The notes: generated by a model from the letters alone, not told the origin. A DNA stretch of 64,000 nt from Levilactobacillus enshiensis (GCF_007115095.1 NZ_SULH01000003.1:124001-188000), one strand, 5' to 3'; shown: positions 26,477 to 36,522, numbered from the stretch's first letter. Numbers and translations: made by a program.

Positions 26477-27967
26477 ATGCCAAAAATTGGATTACACCAC
26501 CTGACCTTCGGCTTCGACACGAACGTCAGCTTACTCTTTGATCACGTCGATTTAGATCTCGAATCACACTGGAAGCTGGGATTGGTCGGCCGCAACGGTC
26601 GCGGCAAGACCACCCTCTTCAACCTCTTGCTGGGAAACTTACCCTACCAGGGAACAATTACCGGCAAGCAAAAATACGTCTACTTCCCGGCGACCGTCAC
26701 CGATCCGCAGCAGACCGCCGCGGCCGTCCTCCAGGCCATCTCACCAGTTGCCGACTGGCAGTTAGAACGTGAATTGCGCCAGCTGGACTTAGACCCCGAA
26801 CGCTTGACCCAGCCCTTCGCCACCTTATCCGGAGGTGAACAGACCAAGGCACTACTTGCCATTTTATTTGCCGATGACCAAGCCTACCCGCTCATTGACG
26901 AACCCACGAATCATCTGGACCTCCCCAGCCGAAAACGCGTTGCCACTTACTTACAGAGCAAACAGCAGGGCTTTATCGTGGTCAGCCACGACCGCCATTT
27001 CCTGAATCAAGTGACCGACCACACGCTGGCCATCGAGCGGAAACAAGTGATTCTATATCACGGCAACTTTGCCATTTACGAGGACCAGAAAAAACGGCGG
27101 GATGCCTTTGAAGCGGAAAAAGATGCCAAGTTAAAGAAGGAAGCCGACCGCCTCAAAAGCATTGCCGTGGACATCACCCACTGGGCGCAGGTCACTGAGA
27201 ATTATCAGCACGGCAATCCTCACGAGAAAAATAGTGGGTGGCAGGCCGCCGGCAGTAGCACCCTTCCCGCTAAGATGATGAAGCGGGCGAAAAATGTCGA
27301 ACGGCGACGGGACCGCAAGCTCAAGGAGACCGAGGGTTTACGGCAAAATATCGAACACGTGGCGCCTCTCGCCATGACGCCAGTACCGACCCACTATCAC
27401 CCCCTCCTCCACGTGGCTGACTTTTCCCTGTGGTACGGCGACCGGCAGCTCTTCCAGCCAGTCTCGTTTGATCTCGAACAGGGCGACCGCATCGCCATTA
27501 TCGGTCCCAACGGCTGTGGCAAGTCTTCGCTGATTCACTATCTCCGTGGCACCTTTACCGGTGAACATACCGGCACGGCCGCGCTGAAGCCACAGTTGTC
27601 GTTGAGCGTCTCGCGCCAATTGTCGCCGGATAACCGCGGGTCGTTGACGGCCTTTGCCAACGCTCACCATCTCGACCGCAACGCGCTCCTGAATAACCTC
27701 AAAAAGCTCGGATTGCCACGCGACGTTTTCGCCACTCCCATCGAGCAAATGAGCATGGGCCAACAGAAAAAGGTTGAACTTGCCCAGTCACTCGCAACCC
27801 CGGCAAACCTGTTTATCTGGGATGAACCCCTCAATTACCTGGACGTTTTCAATCAAGAACAGCTGACGACCCTGATTCAACAGGCCCAGCCAACACTCCT
27901 GGTCGTTGAGCACGACCAACAGTTTATTGACGACGTGGCAACTAAGGTGATTACGCTGCAACCGTAA
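26477..27967 (+). CDS. Lsa-type ABC-F protein (ribosome protection)
   Basis: 496 aa, two ABC domains in one chain and no membrane part. Binds the ribosome E site and can dislodge lincosamide, streptogramin A and pleuromutilin antibiotics. Domain 1: Walker A VGRNGRGKTTL (about 37-47), signature LSGGEQTK, Walker B YPLIDEPTNHLD. Linker helices about 195-285. Domain 2: IGPNGCGKSSL (about 343-353), signature MSMGQQKK, LFIWDEPLNYLDVF. The wording of all these motifs and the start MPKIGLHHLTFGFD follow enterococcal Lsa(A) closely. Actual resistance was not tested and depends on the linker loop. GGGAG precedes ATG 26477. Confidence 0.85.
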   Translation: MPKIGLHHLTFGFDTNVSLLFDHVDLDLESHWKLGLVGRNGRGKTTLFNLLLGNLPYQGTITGKQKYVYFPATVTDPQQTAAAVLQAISPVADWQLERELRQLDLDPERLTQPFATLSGGEQTKALLAILFADDQAYPLIDEPTNHLDLPSRKRVATYLQSKQQGFIVVSHDRHFLNQVTDHTLAIERKQVILYHGNFAIYEDQKKRRDAFEAEKDAKLKKEADRLKSIAVDITHWAQVTENYQHGNPHEKNSGWQAAGSSTLPAKMMKRAKNVERRRDRKLKETEGLRQNIEHVAPLAMTPVPTHYHPLLHVADFSLWYGDRQLFQPVSFDLEQGDRIAIIGPNGCGKSSLIHYLRGTFTGEHTGTAALKPQLSLSVSRQLSPDNRGSLTAFANAHHLDRNALLNNLKKLGLPRDVFATPIEQMSMGQQKKVELAQSLATPANLFIWDEPLNYLDVFNQEQLTTLIQQAQPTLLVVEHDQQFIDDVATKVITLQP

Positions 27968-28056
27968 TGCGCTCAATTTAGCCTAACTTAATGGCACGAA
28001 TACTGACCAATACTGGGTTGAGACCCGAAGTTCAGCTCTCAATCTTTAGATTTCAA

Positions 28057-28110
28057 ATAAAAGAGCCCAGCAAACTAGGAATTCATTTCCTAATCTGTTG
28101 GGCTTTTATA
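28057..28110 (+). terminator. Terminator between the ABC-F and ATPase genes
   Basis: TAAAAGAGCCCAGCA / TGTTGGGCTTTTATA with an inner AGGAATTCATTTCCT hairpin. Confidence 0.7.
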
Positions 28111-28178
28111 CGTTCGATTCAGACTCCCCACCACAAGCGAAATTCCTGGCAATCGGAGGATAAACAAATTACGCGATA

Positions 28179-29366
28179 TTACGCCAATAGCCAATCTACG
28201 ATATGGACAATTGGTATGCCGTCCACTTCGCCCACATCCATCCGATTGGGCGTAATCAGTGTCTTAGGATAATTGTCGGCCAATTCCTGAAAATTACCAA
28301 TTTCTCGATTATCCTTAATTGGCAACTGCATCGTCACTTGGTAATAGGCGACTTCACTCCCCCGCTTCGCAACAAAATCAATTTCTTGATCATCGTATTT
28401 GCCCACATCAACACGGTATCCTCGCCGCAGTAACTCTAAGTAGACAACGTTCTCAATCTGATGGCCAAAGTTGTCATGATAATTACGATTCAACGTTACA
28501 TTACGTAATCCCGTATCAACCGCGTAGTATTTAGCTGTTGATCGCAAGTAATTCTTGCCCCGCAAATCATATCGCTTAGCCGGATAAAAAATAAATGCAT
28601 CACAGAGTAAATTCATGTAGCGCAACGTAGAGGTCGGATTAATCTTCCAACCTTCATTTTTCAAAACACCAGCAATTTTATTACCAGAAATCGGATTGCC
28701 AATTTCACTTAGCATGTACGTTGCAACCTGTGTCAGCAAAGCATCATTTCTGATTTCCGCGCGTTCGTTCACGTCACGAAGCAGAATTGAACTATAAATG
28801 CCATCAAGGACGCTACGTTTCACCTCAGCATCTGCAACTAGTGCGCCTGCGGGAAAGCCGCCTTCTGTAATGTAATCGTTAAAAGCCAGCTCAAGCGGCT
28901 TAGAATTCTGCGTGAATTGCAAAAATTCCTTAAAGGATAAAGGATAAATTGGAATCTCAACCATCCGTCCCGTCAACAAGGTCGCCAGCTCGCCAGAAAG
29001 TAGAGAGGCATTGGACCCTGACACGTAGATATCTGCGTCAAAATCAACCCGAAAACTATTGATGGCATCTTCCCAACCGGATACTCGCTGAACCTCATCA
29101 AAAAACAGATACATCTTTTGGTTCGGAACAACGCGGTCAGTCACGTACTGGTACAGGGCTTCTTTCGTCAACAAGTTCTGATACTTCATGGATTCAAAGT
29201 TGATGAAAATAATTTGTTCATCCCTAATGCCACTCTCTTTAAGAAAATCGCGAAACATCCGCAGAACAAAAGTTTTCCCAGATCGGCGAACACCTGTAAT
29301 GACCTTGACGAATTCTGTATCCTGATATTTTTTCAACCGATCCAAGTAAAGCTGACGAACAACCAT
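28179..29366 (-). CDS. AAA_14/DUF4143 ATPase
   Basis: 395 aa. Archaeal-type AAA ATPase of the common AAA_14 plus DUF4143 group: Walker A ITGVRRSGKTFVLRMF (about 23-38), Walker B YLFFDEVQRVSGWEDAI, sensor region YVSGSNASLLSGELATLLTG, and a C-terminal DUF4143 domain with a nuclease-like DQEIDFVAK (about 340). Biological role is unknown; the genes are widespread and often recently acquired. ATG 29366 follows GAGGTG; the frame runs open to 29438 across a palindromic operator. Monocistronic. Confidence 0.82.
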   Translation of the reverse strand: MVVRQLYLDRLKKYQDTEFVKVITGVRRSGKTFVLRMFRDFLKESGIRDEQIIFINFESMKYQNLLTKEALYQYVTDRVVPNQKMYLFFDEVQRVSGWEDAINSFRVDFDADIYVSGSNASLLSGELATLLTGRMVEIPIYPLSFKEFLQFTQNSKPLELAFNDYITEGGFPAGALVADAEVKRSVLDGIYSSILLRDVNERAEIRNDALLTQVATYMLSEIGNPISGNKIAGVLKNEGWKINPTSTLRYMNLLCDAFIFYPAKRYDLRGKNYLRSTAKYYAVDTGLRNVTLNRNYHDNFGHQIENVVYLELLRRGYRVDVGKYDDQEIDFVAKRGSEVAYYQVTMQLPIKDNREIGNFQELADNYPKTLITPNRMDVGEVDGIPIVHIVDWLLA

Positions 29367-29389
29367 GCTAGTCACCTCAAATCTCACTT

Positions 29390-29413
29390 TTTCTTCAAGT
29401 ATACTTGAAGAAA
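29390..29413. promoter_or_regulatory. 24-bp perfect palindrome upstream of the ATPase gene
   Basis: TTTCTTCAAGTA and its exact reverse complement TACTTGAAGAAA, 24 bp without mismatch, 24 bases before the ATPase start. Most likely a dimeric repressor operator; the regulator is unknown. Confidence 0.6.
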
Positions 29414-29522
29414 TCCATAAATTAACGAACTTTATCAATTATGCTTAATAAAAACGGCAAATTCATAGGCGCTGTTAACTATCCTTGATGAAAATCAGAA
29501 ATTTCAACTTAAATAAGCCAGC

Positions 29523-30407
29523 TCACGCTTCCAATGTCGCCCGCAACACCTGAATCACGCGCTGCTGCATTGGTGTCAGGACGTGCGAGGTCCGGGTCAC
29601 GATGCTCGAAATGAACATCGGCTGCTCATCGTCCAACAGCGCCAACGGAACCACGTCAGCGCGGTGTTGATCCACAATGCCGGTCAGGAAGGTCACCCCG
29701 ACACTTTCCGCAACGAGGTTCATGATGACTTGCGTGTCGTTCGCGCGAAAAACCACGTCCGGGCGGAAATGATTACGACGCGTCAGCTGATTAAACGCCG
29801 TATTATGGACAAAACTACTATTAAATAGAACAAACTGCTCTCGTTTAAGCTCACTAAAGTAGATGCGCTTGCGGCCGGCCAACGGATGCTGCCGCGACAC
29901 GAAGATCCGAAATGGTTGGCGGTCAAACTCCTCCGCGACCAACGTCTGATACGCCAACGGTTCCGTGGACCCCAGTAGCGCCACGTCCGCCTGTCCATCA
30001 CGCAACGCATTGCGCAACCAGACCGAACCACCCACCAACGTCTGAATATTTTCCAAGATACCCTGTTGCTGGAGTTGTGCGGCGACCTTGGGAAAGTAAT
30101 GATTCTCAATGATTGGCGGCAGGCCCAAGACCATGTGCTGGTCCGTCAAGTGGTTCAGTTCCTGATGGGCCAACTGGAGCGCATTCAAAATGGTTTGCGC
30201 GTGCACGGCCAGTTGTTCCCCACTCGGCGTCACGATCAGTTCATTGTGCACCCGATCCCGTAAGAAGAGGGTCGCGTTGAATTCCTGTTCCAGCCGTTTA
30301 ATGGCCATGGTAATCGTCGGCTGCGTCACGCCGAAATCCGTAGCCACTTTGGAAAAGTTTTTGCGCTTAATTAGTTGGTTAAAATAATTCAAATCATTGA
30401 TGTTCAC
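29523..30407 (-). CDS. mleR: LysR-family regulator, probably MleR of the malolactic locus
   Basis: 294 aa. N-terminal LysR winged helix (residues 1-60: FSKVATDFGVTQPTITMAIKRL) and a two-lobed effector-binding domain (about 90-290). Divergent to mleS, the classic position of the malolactic regulator MleR, which responds to L-malate. GTG 30407 is the start, AAGGGGG eight bases upstream. The 136-bp gap to mleS contains an inverted repeat of LysR type (30457-30484). The mleR name rests on position as well as family. Confidence 0.82.
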   Translation of the reverse strand: MNINDLNYFNQLIKRKNFSKVATDFGVTQPTITMAIKRLEQEFNATLFLRDRVHNELIVTPSGEQLAVHAQTILNALQLAHQELNHLTDQHMVLGLPPIIENHYFPKVAAQLQQQGILENIQTLVGGSVWLRNALRDGQADVALLGSTEPLAYQTLVAEEFDRQPFRIFVSRQHPLAGRKRIYFSELKREQFVLFNSSFVHNTAFNQLTRRNHFRPDVVFRANDTQVIMNLVAESVGVTFLTGIVDQHRADVVPLALLDDEQPMFISSIVTRTSHVLTPMQQRVIQVLRATLEA

Positions 30408-30456
30408 GTCTAATCCCCCTTCAATTCAACGATCCTTGCTGGGATATAAATTATTT

Positions 30457-30504
30457 TTATAGTCACCGTTACATTTGACTATAACATATTTCACCCACTA
30501 TAGT
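30457..30504 (+). promoter_or_regulatory. mleS promoter with LysR-type operator
   Basis: Perfect inverted repeat TTATAGTCA (30457-30465) / TGACTATAA (30476-30484), 10-bp spacer, containing T-N11-A. The right arm overlaps the mleS -35 TTGACT (30475-30480); -10 TATAGT is at 30499-30504, spacer 18. Confidence 0.65.
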
Positions 30505-30543
30505 ATTCCCTGTAAAGTAAATAAATGAACGGAGGAATTCACA

Positions 30544-32199
30544 TTGACAACAGCTAATTCCATTTTAAATAACCCCTTTTTGAACAAAGGAACGGCCTTC
30601 ACCACAGCCGAACGCTCAGCCTTAGGTCTGGTGGGGACACTCCCCAGCCACGTGCAAACGTTAGCCGAACAGGCCACGCAAGCCTACGCGCAATTTCAAA
30701 GCAAGTCCACGCACTTGGAAAAACGGCTCTTCCTGATGACCCTCTTCAACGAAAACCGCACCCTCTTCTTCCGGTTGATGGCCGATCACGTGGTCGAATT
30801 CATGCCGATCGTTTACGACCCGACGGTGGCCGATTCCATTGAACAGTACAGCCACCTCTTCACCGACCCGCAAAATGCCGCCTTCCTGTCCGTCGATGAT
30901 CCCGACAATATCGAAGCGTCCTTGAAAAACGCCGCGGCCGGCCGGGACATTCGCCTGGTCGTCGTCACCGACGCTGAAGGAATCTTAGGAATCGGTGACT
31001 GGGGCGTCAACGGTGTCGATATTGCCGTTGGTAAGCTGATGGTCTACACCGCCGCAACTGGCATCGACCCCGCCCAAGTGCTGCCCGTCAGCATTGACGC
31101 CGGCACCAACAACCAAGCGCTTCTAGATGACCCACTCTACTTGGGCAATCACCACAAGCGCATCACCGGTGACCGCTACTATGATGTCATCGACCAATTC
31201 GTAACCGCAGAACAGAAGCTATTTCCAGAATCACTCCTACACTGGGAGGACTTCGGACGCGCCAACGCTCAGGTCATTCTCGACAAGTACAAGGCTAACA
31301 TCGCCACGTTTAACGATGATATTCAAGGGACTGGGATGGTCGTCTTGGCCGGTATCCTGGGCGCCCTCAACATTTCCAAGGAAAGCATTAAGGACCAAAA
31401 GTTTGTCACGTTCGGTGCCGGGACCGCTGGCATGGGTATCGCCAACCAAATCCTAGATGAACTCAAGCGTGCTGGGCTCTCCGAGGACGAAGCCCGCAAG
31501 CACTTCTACGCCGTCGACAAACAGGGGTTGCTCTTCAACGACACTCCTGACTTAACTGCCGCTCAGCAGGAATTCACCCGCGACCGCAGTGAATTCGCCA
31601 ACGCCGATGACCTGACCACGCTAGCCGCCGTGGTCAAGACTGTGCACCCGACCGTCTTGATTGGGACCTCCACCCAACCCGGAACCTTTACTGAAGACAT
31701 CGTCAAGGACATGGCGGCGCACACGGAACGACCGATCATCTTCCCCCTGTCTAATCCAACGAAACTGGCCGAAGCTTCGGCGGAAGACCTCATCAAATGG
31801 ACCGATGGCCGGGCTTTGGTTGCTACGGGGATTCCTGCCGAAGATGTCACTTACAAGGGCACGACCTACCACATTGGCCAAGGCAACAACGCGCTCATGT
31901 ATCCCGGCCTAGGCTTCGGCTTGATTGCTGCCAAGGCCAAGGTCTTAAATGGTGAGACGTTATCGGCTGCTTGCCACGCTCTCGGCGGTATCGTCGACAC
32001 GGCCCAACCGGGCGCCGCCGTGTTGCCACCCGTATCACAGATTACCGAATTCTCTCAGAAATTGGCTGAAGTTGTCGCCCAAAGTGTGGTCGATCAACAA
32101 TTAAACAAGGAACCGATTGCTGATGCCAAGCAAGCCGTTGCGGACATGAAATGGACGCCGGCTTACCGGGACCTGCCGGCTAGCTTGGTCTTAGATTAA
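30544..32199 (+). CDS. mleS: Malolactic enzyme
   Basis: 551 aa. Converts L-malate to L-lactate and CO2 with NAD+ and Mn2+, a proton-consuming step that raises cytosolic pH. Malic-enzyme fold: [20 protein letters not shown] in the N-terminal domain, [17 protein letters not shown] metal-binding motif, the Rossmann motif [14 protein letters not shown], and [12 protein letters not shown]. The start is TTG 30544, eight bases after GGAGG. Malate permease (mleP) usually follows mleS; here it is missing and replaced by the structured repeat and a possible island. The last 59 bp are duplicated at 36802-36860. Confidence 0.92.
   Translation: MTTANSILNNPFLNKGTAFTTAERSALGLVGTLPSHVQTLAEQATQAYAQFQSKSTHLEKRLFLMTLFNENRTLFFRLMADHVVEFMPIVYDPTVADSIEQYSHLFTDPQNAAFLSVDDPDNIEASLKNAAAGRDIRLVVVTDAEGILGIGDWGVNGVDIAVGKLMVYTAATGIDPAQVLPVSIDAGTNNQALLDDPLYLGNHHKRITGDRYYDVIDQFVTAEQKLFPESLLHWEDFGRANAQVILDKYKANIATFNDDIQGTGMVVLAGILGALNISKESIKDQKFVTFGAGTAGMGIANQILDELKRAGLSEDEARKHFYAVDKQGLLFNDTPDLTAAQQEFTRDRSEFANADDLTTLAAVVKTVHPTVLIGTSTQPGTFTEDIVKDMAAHTERPIIFPLSNPTKLAEASAEDLIKWTDGRALVATGIPAEDVTYKGTTYHIGQGNNALMYPGLGFGLIAAKAKVLNGETLSAACHALGGIVDTAQPGAAVLPPVSQITEFSQKLAEVVAQSVVDQQLNKEPIADAKQAVADMKWTPAYRDLPASLVLD
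32141..32199 (+). repeat. Left copy of a 59-bp direct repeat (mleS 3' end)
   Basis: CGGACATGAAATGG... through the mleS stop codon; repeated at 36802-36860 with two mismatches (57/59). It may represent an attL-like boundary of the segment in between. Confidence 0.75.
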
Positions 32200-32200
32200 A

Positions 32201-32647
32201 GGTTGAAAGATAAAATTCAGGTCTCATCTCAGTATGGGTCAGCAGTCGCACCGCTAAATTAGCCTAAATTGGGCGCACTACGGCTGCCAGGGATTCCGCC
32301 GGCGCTGACGGTGTTTTATCACGACAGTGGCGGTAAACCACAGCTACCTGGCATTTTTTGAATTCGACTGATAACAACCGTTACGGTTATTATAAAAGTC
32401 GTCCAAAAGCACAATGTAAGCCGAGAGGTCGGCAGATATGAGCTCAGGCGCGTCGTTCTACTTAGTCAGTAAGTGCACTTCTTACTGGCTTAGTAGAAAA
32501 CCAACCTTGTAGACTCGTGATTTACGAGGCTTCAAGTTGTGTTCGCACCGATCCAGCTCATATCTGCCGGCCGGTAAGGTGACGTAACCACCAAGTTGCC
32601 TAGATTTAGTCCCACTATTGTTGGTAGAACCAGCATGAGCCGTACTT
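32201..32647 (+). repeat. Dispersed structured intergenic element, copy B (about 447 bp)
   Basis: Starts one base after the mleS stop. Similar to copy A (17806-18215) from GGTTGAAAGATAAAA to CCGTACTT, with an extra insert near 32300. The outer stem is stronger here: CGGCAGATATGAGCT pairs perfectly with AGCTCATATCTGCCG (15 bp). An inner hairpin CTACTTAGTCAGTAAG / CTTACTGGCTTAGTAG has one mismatch, and CTTGTAGACTCG pairs imperfectly with CGAGGCTTCAAG. No conserved coding frame. Confidence 0.75.
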
Positions 32648-32691
32648 TGGAACTTTCAAGCTTTGGTCTTGAACTAAATTTAATTCAATTT

Positions 32692-32722
32692 AAGCGTTGC
32701 TGCTGAGGCGGTGACGCTTTTT
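32692..32722 (+). terminator. Intrinsic terminator downstream of repeat copy B
   Basis: AAGCGTTGCTGC / GCGGTGACGCTT stem (12 pairs with wobbles), loop TGAG, followed by TTTT. Related sequences recur at about 33456-33485 (after doc) and 38246-38276 (after the MFS gene). Confidence 0.65.
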
Positions 32723-32748
32723 TGAGCGAAAGATTAGCTAATCAAGCA

Positions 32749-32770
32749 TTCTAATATTATAATATTAGAA
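32749..32770. promoter_or_regulatory. 22-bp perfect palindrome, operator/promoter of the AbrB-Doc pair
   Basis: TTCTAATATTA followed by its reverse complement TAATATTAGAA. It contains TATAAT-like sequence and lies 25 bases before the antitoxin start, as expected for autoregulation by an AbrB-type antitoxin. Confidence 0.6.
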
Positions 32771-32794
32771 ACATCTATCTATGAGGTGAGTGAA

Positions 32795-33046
32795 ATGCAA
32801 GAAAAAAAACAACCTATTTTACGAAAGGTCATTAATGTGGGCAGTTCCATCGGTGTCACAATCCCGGCTGAAGTCGCTAAACAATTAGAGCTCACTAGTG
32901 GCGTCGAAGTTGAAATTCAGCCGACTGCCAATGGCTTTTCTGTTTCTAAAAAACCAAGTCTTGATCCCGCATTCATGGCTAGCATGGAAAAGGGACTTAA
33001 AGAATATCGTGGCGCCTTAGAAATTTTGCGAAAGAGTGACGAATAA
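32795..33046 (+). CDS. AbrB/MazE-type antitoxin
   Basis: 83 aa. N-terminal SpoVT-AbrB swapped-hairpin domain: RKVINVGSSIGVTIPAEVAK, QLELTSGVEVEIQPTANGF. The C-terminal 30 residues are charged and helical (MASMEKGLKEYRGALEIL) and probably wrap the toxin. ATG 32795 follows GAGGTG. Its stop overlaps the toxin start (TAATG), so translation is coupled. Pairing of an AbrB-fold antitoxin with a Doc toxin is a known toxin-antitoxin arrangement. Palindromic operator upstream. Confidence 0.85.
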   Translation: MQEKKQPILRKVINVGSSIGVTIPAEVAKQLELTSGVEVEIQPTANGFSVSKKPSLDPAFMASMEKGLKEYRGALEILRKSDE

Positions 33047-33441
33047 TGCGCTATTTGTCTGCTGAAGAACTGATTGCTTTGAACGCTAATGTCCTATTGT
33101 CTGCTCATCAAGCAACGACGATTCGGAACGCAGCTGGTCTATCATCCATCGAGCAGCTTCCTAAACAGGCTTTCTTTCAAACTGAAGCCTACCCTAACCT
33201 GGAGAGTAAACTGGGAATCGTTTTCATCAAAATCATCAATTTGCATCCCTTTGCTGATGGTAATAAGCGGACCGCTATTGCCGCCCTTTGGACGATGGCT
33301 GATTTAAATGGCTATTGGATTACCTTTACTGACACTGAATTAGCAACCTTCGCTCTGGATGTCGCCCAACTTGAAGACCGCAAGTTGGATTACGACAGCA
33401 TTTACCGAACCATCAAAAATCACTTAACTTTGGAACACTAA
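33046..33441 (+). CDS. Doc/Fic-family toxin
   Basis: 131 aa, the length of Doc, which phosphorylates elongation factor Tu and halts translation. The Fic/Doc active-site loop is HPFADGNKRTAIAA (about residues 67-80), with the catalytic His and the GNKR nucleotide-binding residues intact. No inhibitory Fic helix within the protein, so control depends on the antitoxin. One-base overlap with the antitoxin gene. Both genes lie inside the segment bounded by the 59-bp mleS repeat. Confidence 0.87.
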   Translation: MRYLSAEELIALNANVLLSAHQATTIRNAAGLSSIEQLPKQAFFQTEAYPNLESKLGIVFIKIINLHPFADGNKRTAIAALWTMADLNGYWITFTDTELATFALDVAQLEDRKLDYDSIYRTIKNHLTLEH

Positions 33442-33455
33442 ACTTTAATTTCAAA

Positions 33456-33485
33456 TATTGTCGCTGCGACGGTGATGCTTTTCAA
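33456..33485 (+). terminator. Terminator-like element after doc
   Basis: GTCGCTGCGACGGTGATGCTTTT resembles the terminator at 32692-32722 in sequence but the stem is weaker. Confidence 0.4.
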
Positions 33486-33544
33486 TCTTGTTTCACATTG
33501 AAGCAACAACTATCTATATCTACTCCACTAGGTCCCATTATTAA

Positions 33545-33594
33545 AAAACGTCCTATTTCCCGAGCACTCACTGTCAGGGGAATAAGACGTTTTT
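33545..33594. terminator. Hairpin with T-run between doc and valS
   Basis: AAAACGTCCTATTTCCC / GGGGAATAAGACGTTTTT. It can end the doc transcript or, on the other strand, valS. The remaining 33595-33797 shows no further feature. Confidence 0.65.
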
Positions 33595-33797
33595 GTAATT
33601 ATCAGCGACCTAACTATCAGGGTTGACAGCTTAAACCGACTCCAAAATCAATAGACTGACTGAACGACTCAGCAGCTGTAGACCAGCACACTCGTTCCAA
33701 TTGAGGAGCTAACCTTTCCACTATGATTTTCCTGGAATTGCTGGTTTAAAGAAGCCTGCTTCAGTAAAAGTTCTTCGAAGTTAACACTAGCTCACTC

Positions 33798-36452
33798 CTA
33801 TTTTGCTGCGGATATTTGCACAAGACGCTGCTTTAACTTGGCTACTTGAGCGCTATAATTTTTCAACTTCGTATACGCTTCCTGCACAACGCTTTCTGGC
33901 GCATTATCCAAGAATTTCTTATTACCTATCTTTTTCTTCACCCGATTGACTTCAGCCGTGTACTTGTCAATTCCCTTGTTCAAGCGCTTAGCTTCATCAT
34001 GTAAGTCAACCAGTTCAGCCAACGGCACAGAGACTTCAGCACCGGTAATGACGCCCGTCATGGCTAACTTAGGCGCAATCAAGTCAGCACCAATTTCCAA
34101 GCTCTTGGGGTGAACGAACCGCTCAATATAGTCACGATTATTTTCAAAGACGCTGCGCAGTTGTGTGTCACTCGTCTTAATCTGCAGGTCGATTGGCGTA
34201 GACATTGGTGCATTCGCCGTGGCTCGAATATTTCGAACTGCCTTGATCAAGCCAATCAGACTCGTCATCTCATCCTCGGCAGTGGGGTTATCAAATTCTG
34301 GATGATCGACTGGGTAAGCCGCTGTGACCAAAGATTGCCCGTCATGTGGCATCGCTTGCCAGATAGCTTCCGTCACAAATGGGATCGTCGGTTGCAACAA
34401 CCGTAGGGTTTGGTCCAAGACATAAGCCAACACATCCTGCTTGTTGGCTTTAGCAGCTACATCGTCACCCGTCAAGACTTCCTTACTCATTTCGATGTAC
34501 CAATCACAGAAGTCGTTCCAGATAAAGTTATAAAGTGCCCGTCCGGCTTCACCGAAGTCGAACTTGTCAAACATTTCTGTTACGTGCTTAACGGTATCGT
34601 TCAAGCGGCTTAAAATCCACTTGTCGGTCAGGTCCCACTGATTCGCTACTGGCACTACGGGCTTCGTGTTTTCATCCAGATTCATAATGACAAAGCGACT
34701 AGCGTTCCAGATTTTATTGATAAAGTTCCAAGCGGCATCCATTTTGTCATAGTTGAACCGGACGTCTTGGCCCGCCGTTGAACCAGTAGACAGGAACCAA
34801 CGTAAGGCATCGGCCCCGTACTTGTCGATAACATCCATTGGATCGATCCCGTTGCCAAGTGATTTGCTCATCTTGCGACCTTCTTCGTCCCGCATCAATC
34901 CATGAATAAATGCATGTTTAAAGGGCCGCTTCCCAGTAAATTCAAGGCTTTGGAAAATCATCCGGGAAACCCAGAATGGAATAATATCATAACCGGTAAC
35001 CAACGTACTTATTGGGAAATAACGCTTATAGTCCAGGGCATCAATATCTGGCCACCCCATCGTTGAAAATGGCCACAAGGCACTAGAGAACCAAGTATCC
35101 AAAACATCCGGATCTTGTTCCCAATTTTCAATATCCTTAGGCGCTTCCTCATTGACGTAGACTTCGCCAGTCTGTTCGTTGTACCAGGCTGGAATCTGGT
35201 GCCCCCACCAGAGTTGACGAGAAATAACCCAGTCATGGACATTCTCCATCCATTGTATAAAGGTGTGTTCAAACCGTTCCGGCACGAAATTGACTGCATC
35301 ATCACCCGCTTGGTTCTTGATAGCGGCTTCGGCAAGCGGCTTCATCTTCACAAACCATTGGGTTGATAGGCGGGCTTCGACTTGAACTCCAGTCCGTTCA
35401 GAATGACCAACTGAATGGACAATTGGCACAACTTTAAGCAATAGGCCCTGTTCATCCAAATCGGCAACCATAGCCTTCCGGGCGTCAAACCGATCCATAC
35501 CAGCATACTTACCGGCCTTTTCGTTCATCGATGCATCCTCGTTCATCGTATTGATCCGTTCGAGGTGGTGTCGGTTACCCACTAAGAAGTCGTTCGGGTC
35601 ATGAGCCGGCGTTATCTTAACCATTCCGGTCCCAAAGTTGATGTCAACGTATTGGTCGGCGATGATGGGAATCTCACGATTGGCTAAGGGCAGAATAACC
35701 TTCTTGCCGACTAAGTTCTTGTACCGATCATCATCCGGATTAACGGCAACGGCGGTATCCCCCATCATGGTTTCAGGACGCGTCGTGGCGATTTCAATAT
35801 AGTGCTTGCCGTTAAACGTATCCTCTGAATCAGCAAACGGGTATTTCACGTGGTAAAACGCCCCTTTGTCGTCCTGGTGAATAACTTCGATGTCAGAAAG
35901 CGCCGTTCGTGCTTGGGGATCCCAGTTGATAATATACTCGCCACGATAAATCAAGCCTCTCTTGTACAGTGCGACGAAGACCTTTTTCACTGCATCAGAT
36001 AAGCCTTGATCCAAGGTAAACCGTTCACGGGAGTAGTCCATAGACAACCCCAGCTTGGCCCATTGCTGGTGGATAGTGGCGGCGTAGTCGTCTTTCCATG
36101 CCCAAACCTTATCAACGAATTTTTCCCGCCCCAAGTCGTAACGGGTAATGCCCTGTTCGCGTAGTCGTGCTTCGACCTTCGCTTGTGTGGCGATCCCGGC
36201 GTGGTCCATTCCCGGAATCCAGAGCGTATCAAAGCCCTGCATCCGTTTTTGCCGAATAAGCATGTCCTGTAAAGTTGTGTCCCAGGCATGACCTAGATGT
36301 AGCTTCCCGGTAACATTTGGTGGTGGTAAAACGATGGCATAAGGGGCAGCCTGCTTATCACCACTGGGCATGAAGACACCTTGAGCAAGCCATTTATCAT
36401 ATCGATCTTTCTCAACCTCAGCAGCATTATATTTTGGAGATAAGCTCTTCAT
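33798..36452 (-). CDS. valS: Valyl-tRNA synthetase
   Basis: 884 aa, full-length class I synthetase that charges tRNA-Val. HIGH motif [16 protein letters not shown] (about residues 43-58), editing domain with [25 protein letters not shown] motif [14 protein letters not shown], anticodon-binding domain, and a C-terminal coiled coil ([27 protein letters not shown]). ATG 36452 follows AAAGGGG. Unusual: no T-box (AGGTGGNACCGCG) is found upstream although valS genes of lactobacilli often have one. Instead TTCCGCTC / GAGCGGAA can form a hairpin next to the ribosome site. It lies inside the segment bounded by the 59-bp mleS repeats, so it may be a second or displaced valS. Confidence 0.93.
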   Translation of the reverse strand: MKSLSPKYNAAEVEKDRYDKWLAQGVFMPSGDKQAAPYAIVLPPPNVTGKLHLGHAWDTTLQDMLIRQKRMQGFDTLWIPGMDHAGIATQAKVEARLREQGITRYDLGREKFVDKVWAWKDDYAATIHQQWAKLGLSMDYSRERFTLDQGLSDAVKKVFVALYKRGLIYRGEYIINWDPQARTALSDIEVIHQDDKGAFYHVKYPFADSEDTFNGKHYIEIATTRPETMMGDTAVAVNPDDDRYKNLVGKKVILPLANREIPIIADQYVDINFGTGMVKITPAHDPNDFLVGNRHHLERINTMNEDASMNEKAGKYAGMDRFDARKAMVADLDEQGLLLKVVPIVHSVGHSERTGVQVEARLSTQWFVKMKPLAEAAIKNQAGDDAVNFVPERFEHTFIQWMENVHDWVISRQLWWGHQIPAWYNEQTGEVYVNEEAPKDIENWEQDPDVLDTWFSSALWPFSTMGWPDIDALDYKRYFPISTLVTGYDIIPFWVSRMIFQSLEFTGKRPFKHAFIHGLMRDEEGRKMSKSLGNGIDPMDVIDKYGADALRWFLSTGSTAGQDVRFNYDKMDAAWNFINKIWNASRFVIMNLDENTKPVVPVANQWDLTDKWILSRLNDTVKHVTEMFDKFDFGEAGRALYNFIWNDFCDWYIEMSKEVLTGDDVAAKANKQDVLAYVLDQTLRLLQPTIPFVTEAIWQAMPHDGQSLVTAAYPVDHPEFDNPTAEDEMTSLIGLIKAVRNIRATANAPMSTPIDLQIKTSDTQLRSVFENNRDYIERFVHPKSLEIGADLIAPKLAMTGVITGAEVSVPLAELVDLHDEAKRLNKGIDKYTAEVNRVKKKIGNKKFLDNAPESVVQEAYTKLKNYSAQVAKLKQRLVQISAAK

Positions 36453-36522
36453 TTATAAAGCCCCTTTCCGCTCGTTGTGCCTTGAATTTTTTCAATGTAC
36501 CTACTGAGCGGAACCCTTATAA

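Noticed and set aside
33483-33500. Possible further parS site TGTTTCACATTGAAGC
   Set aside because: Needs an insertion plus substitutions to fit the consensus and breaks the palindrome.
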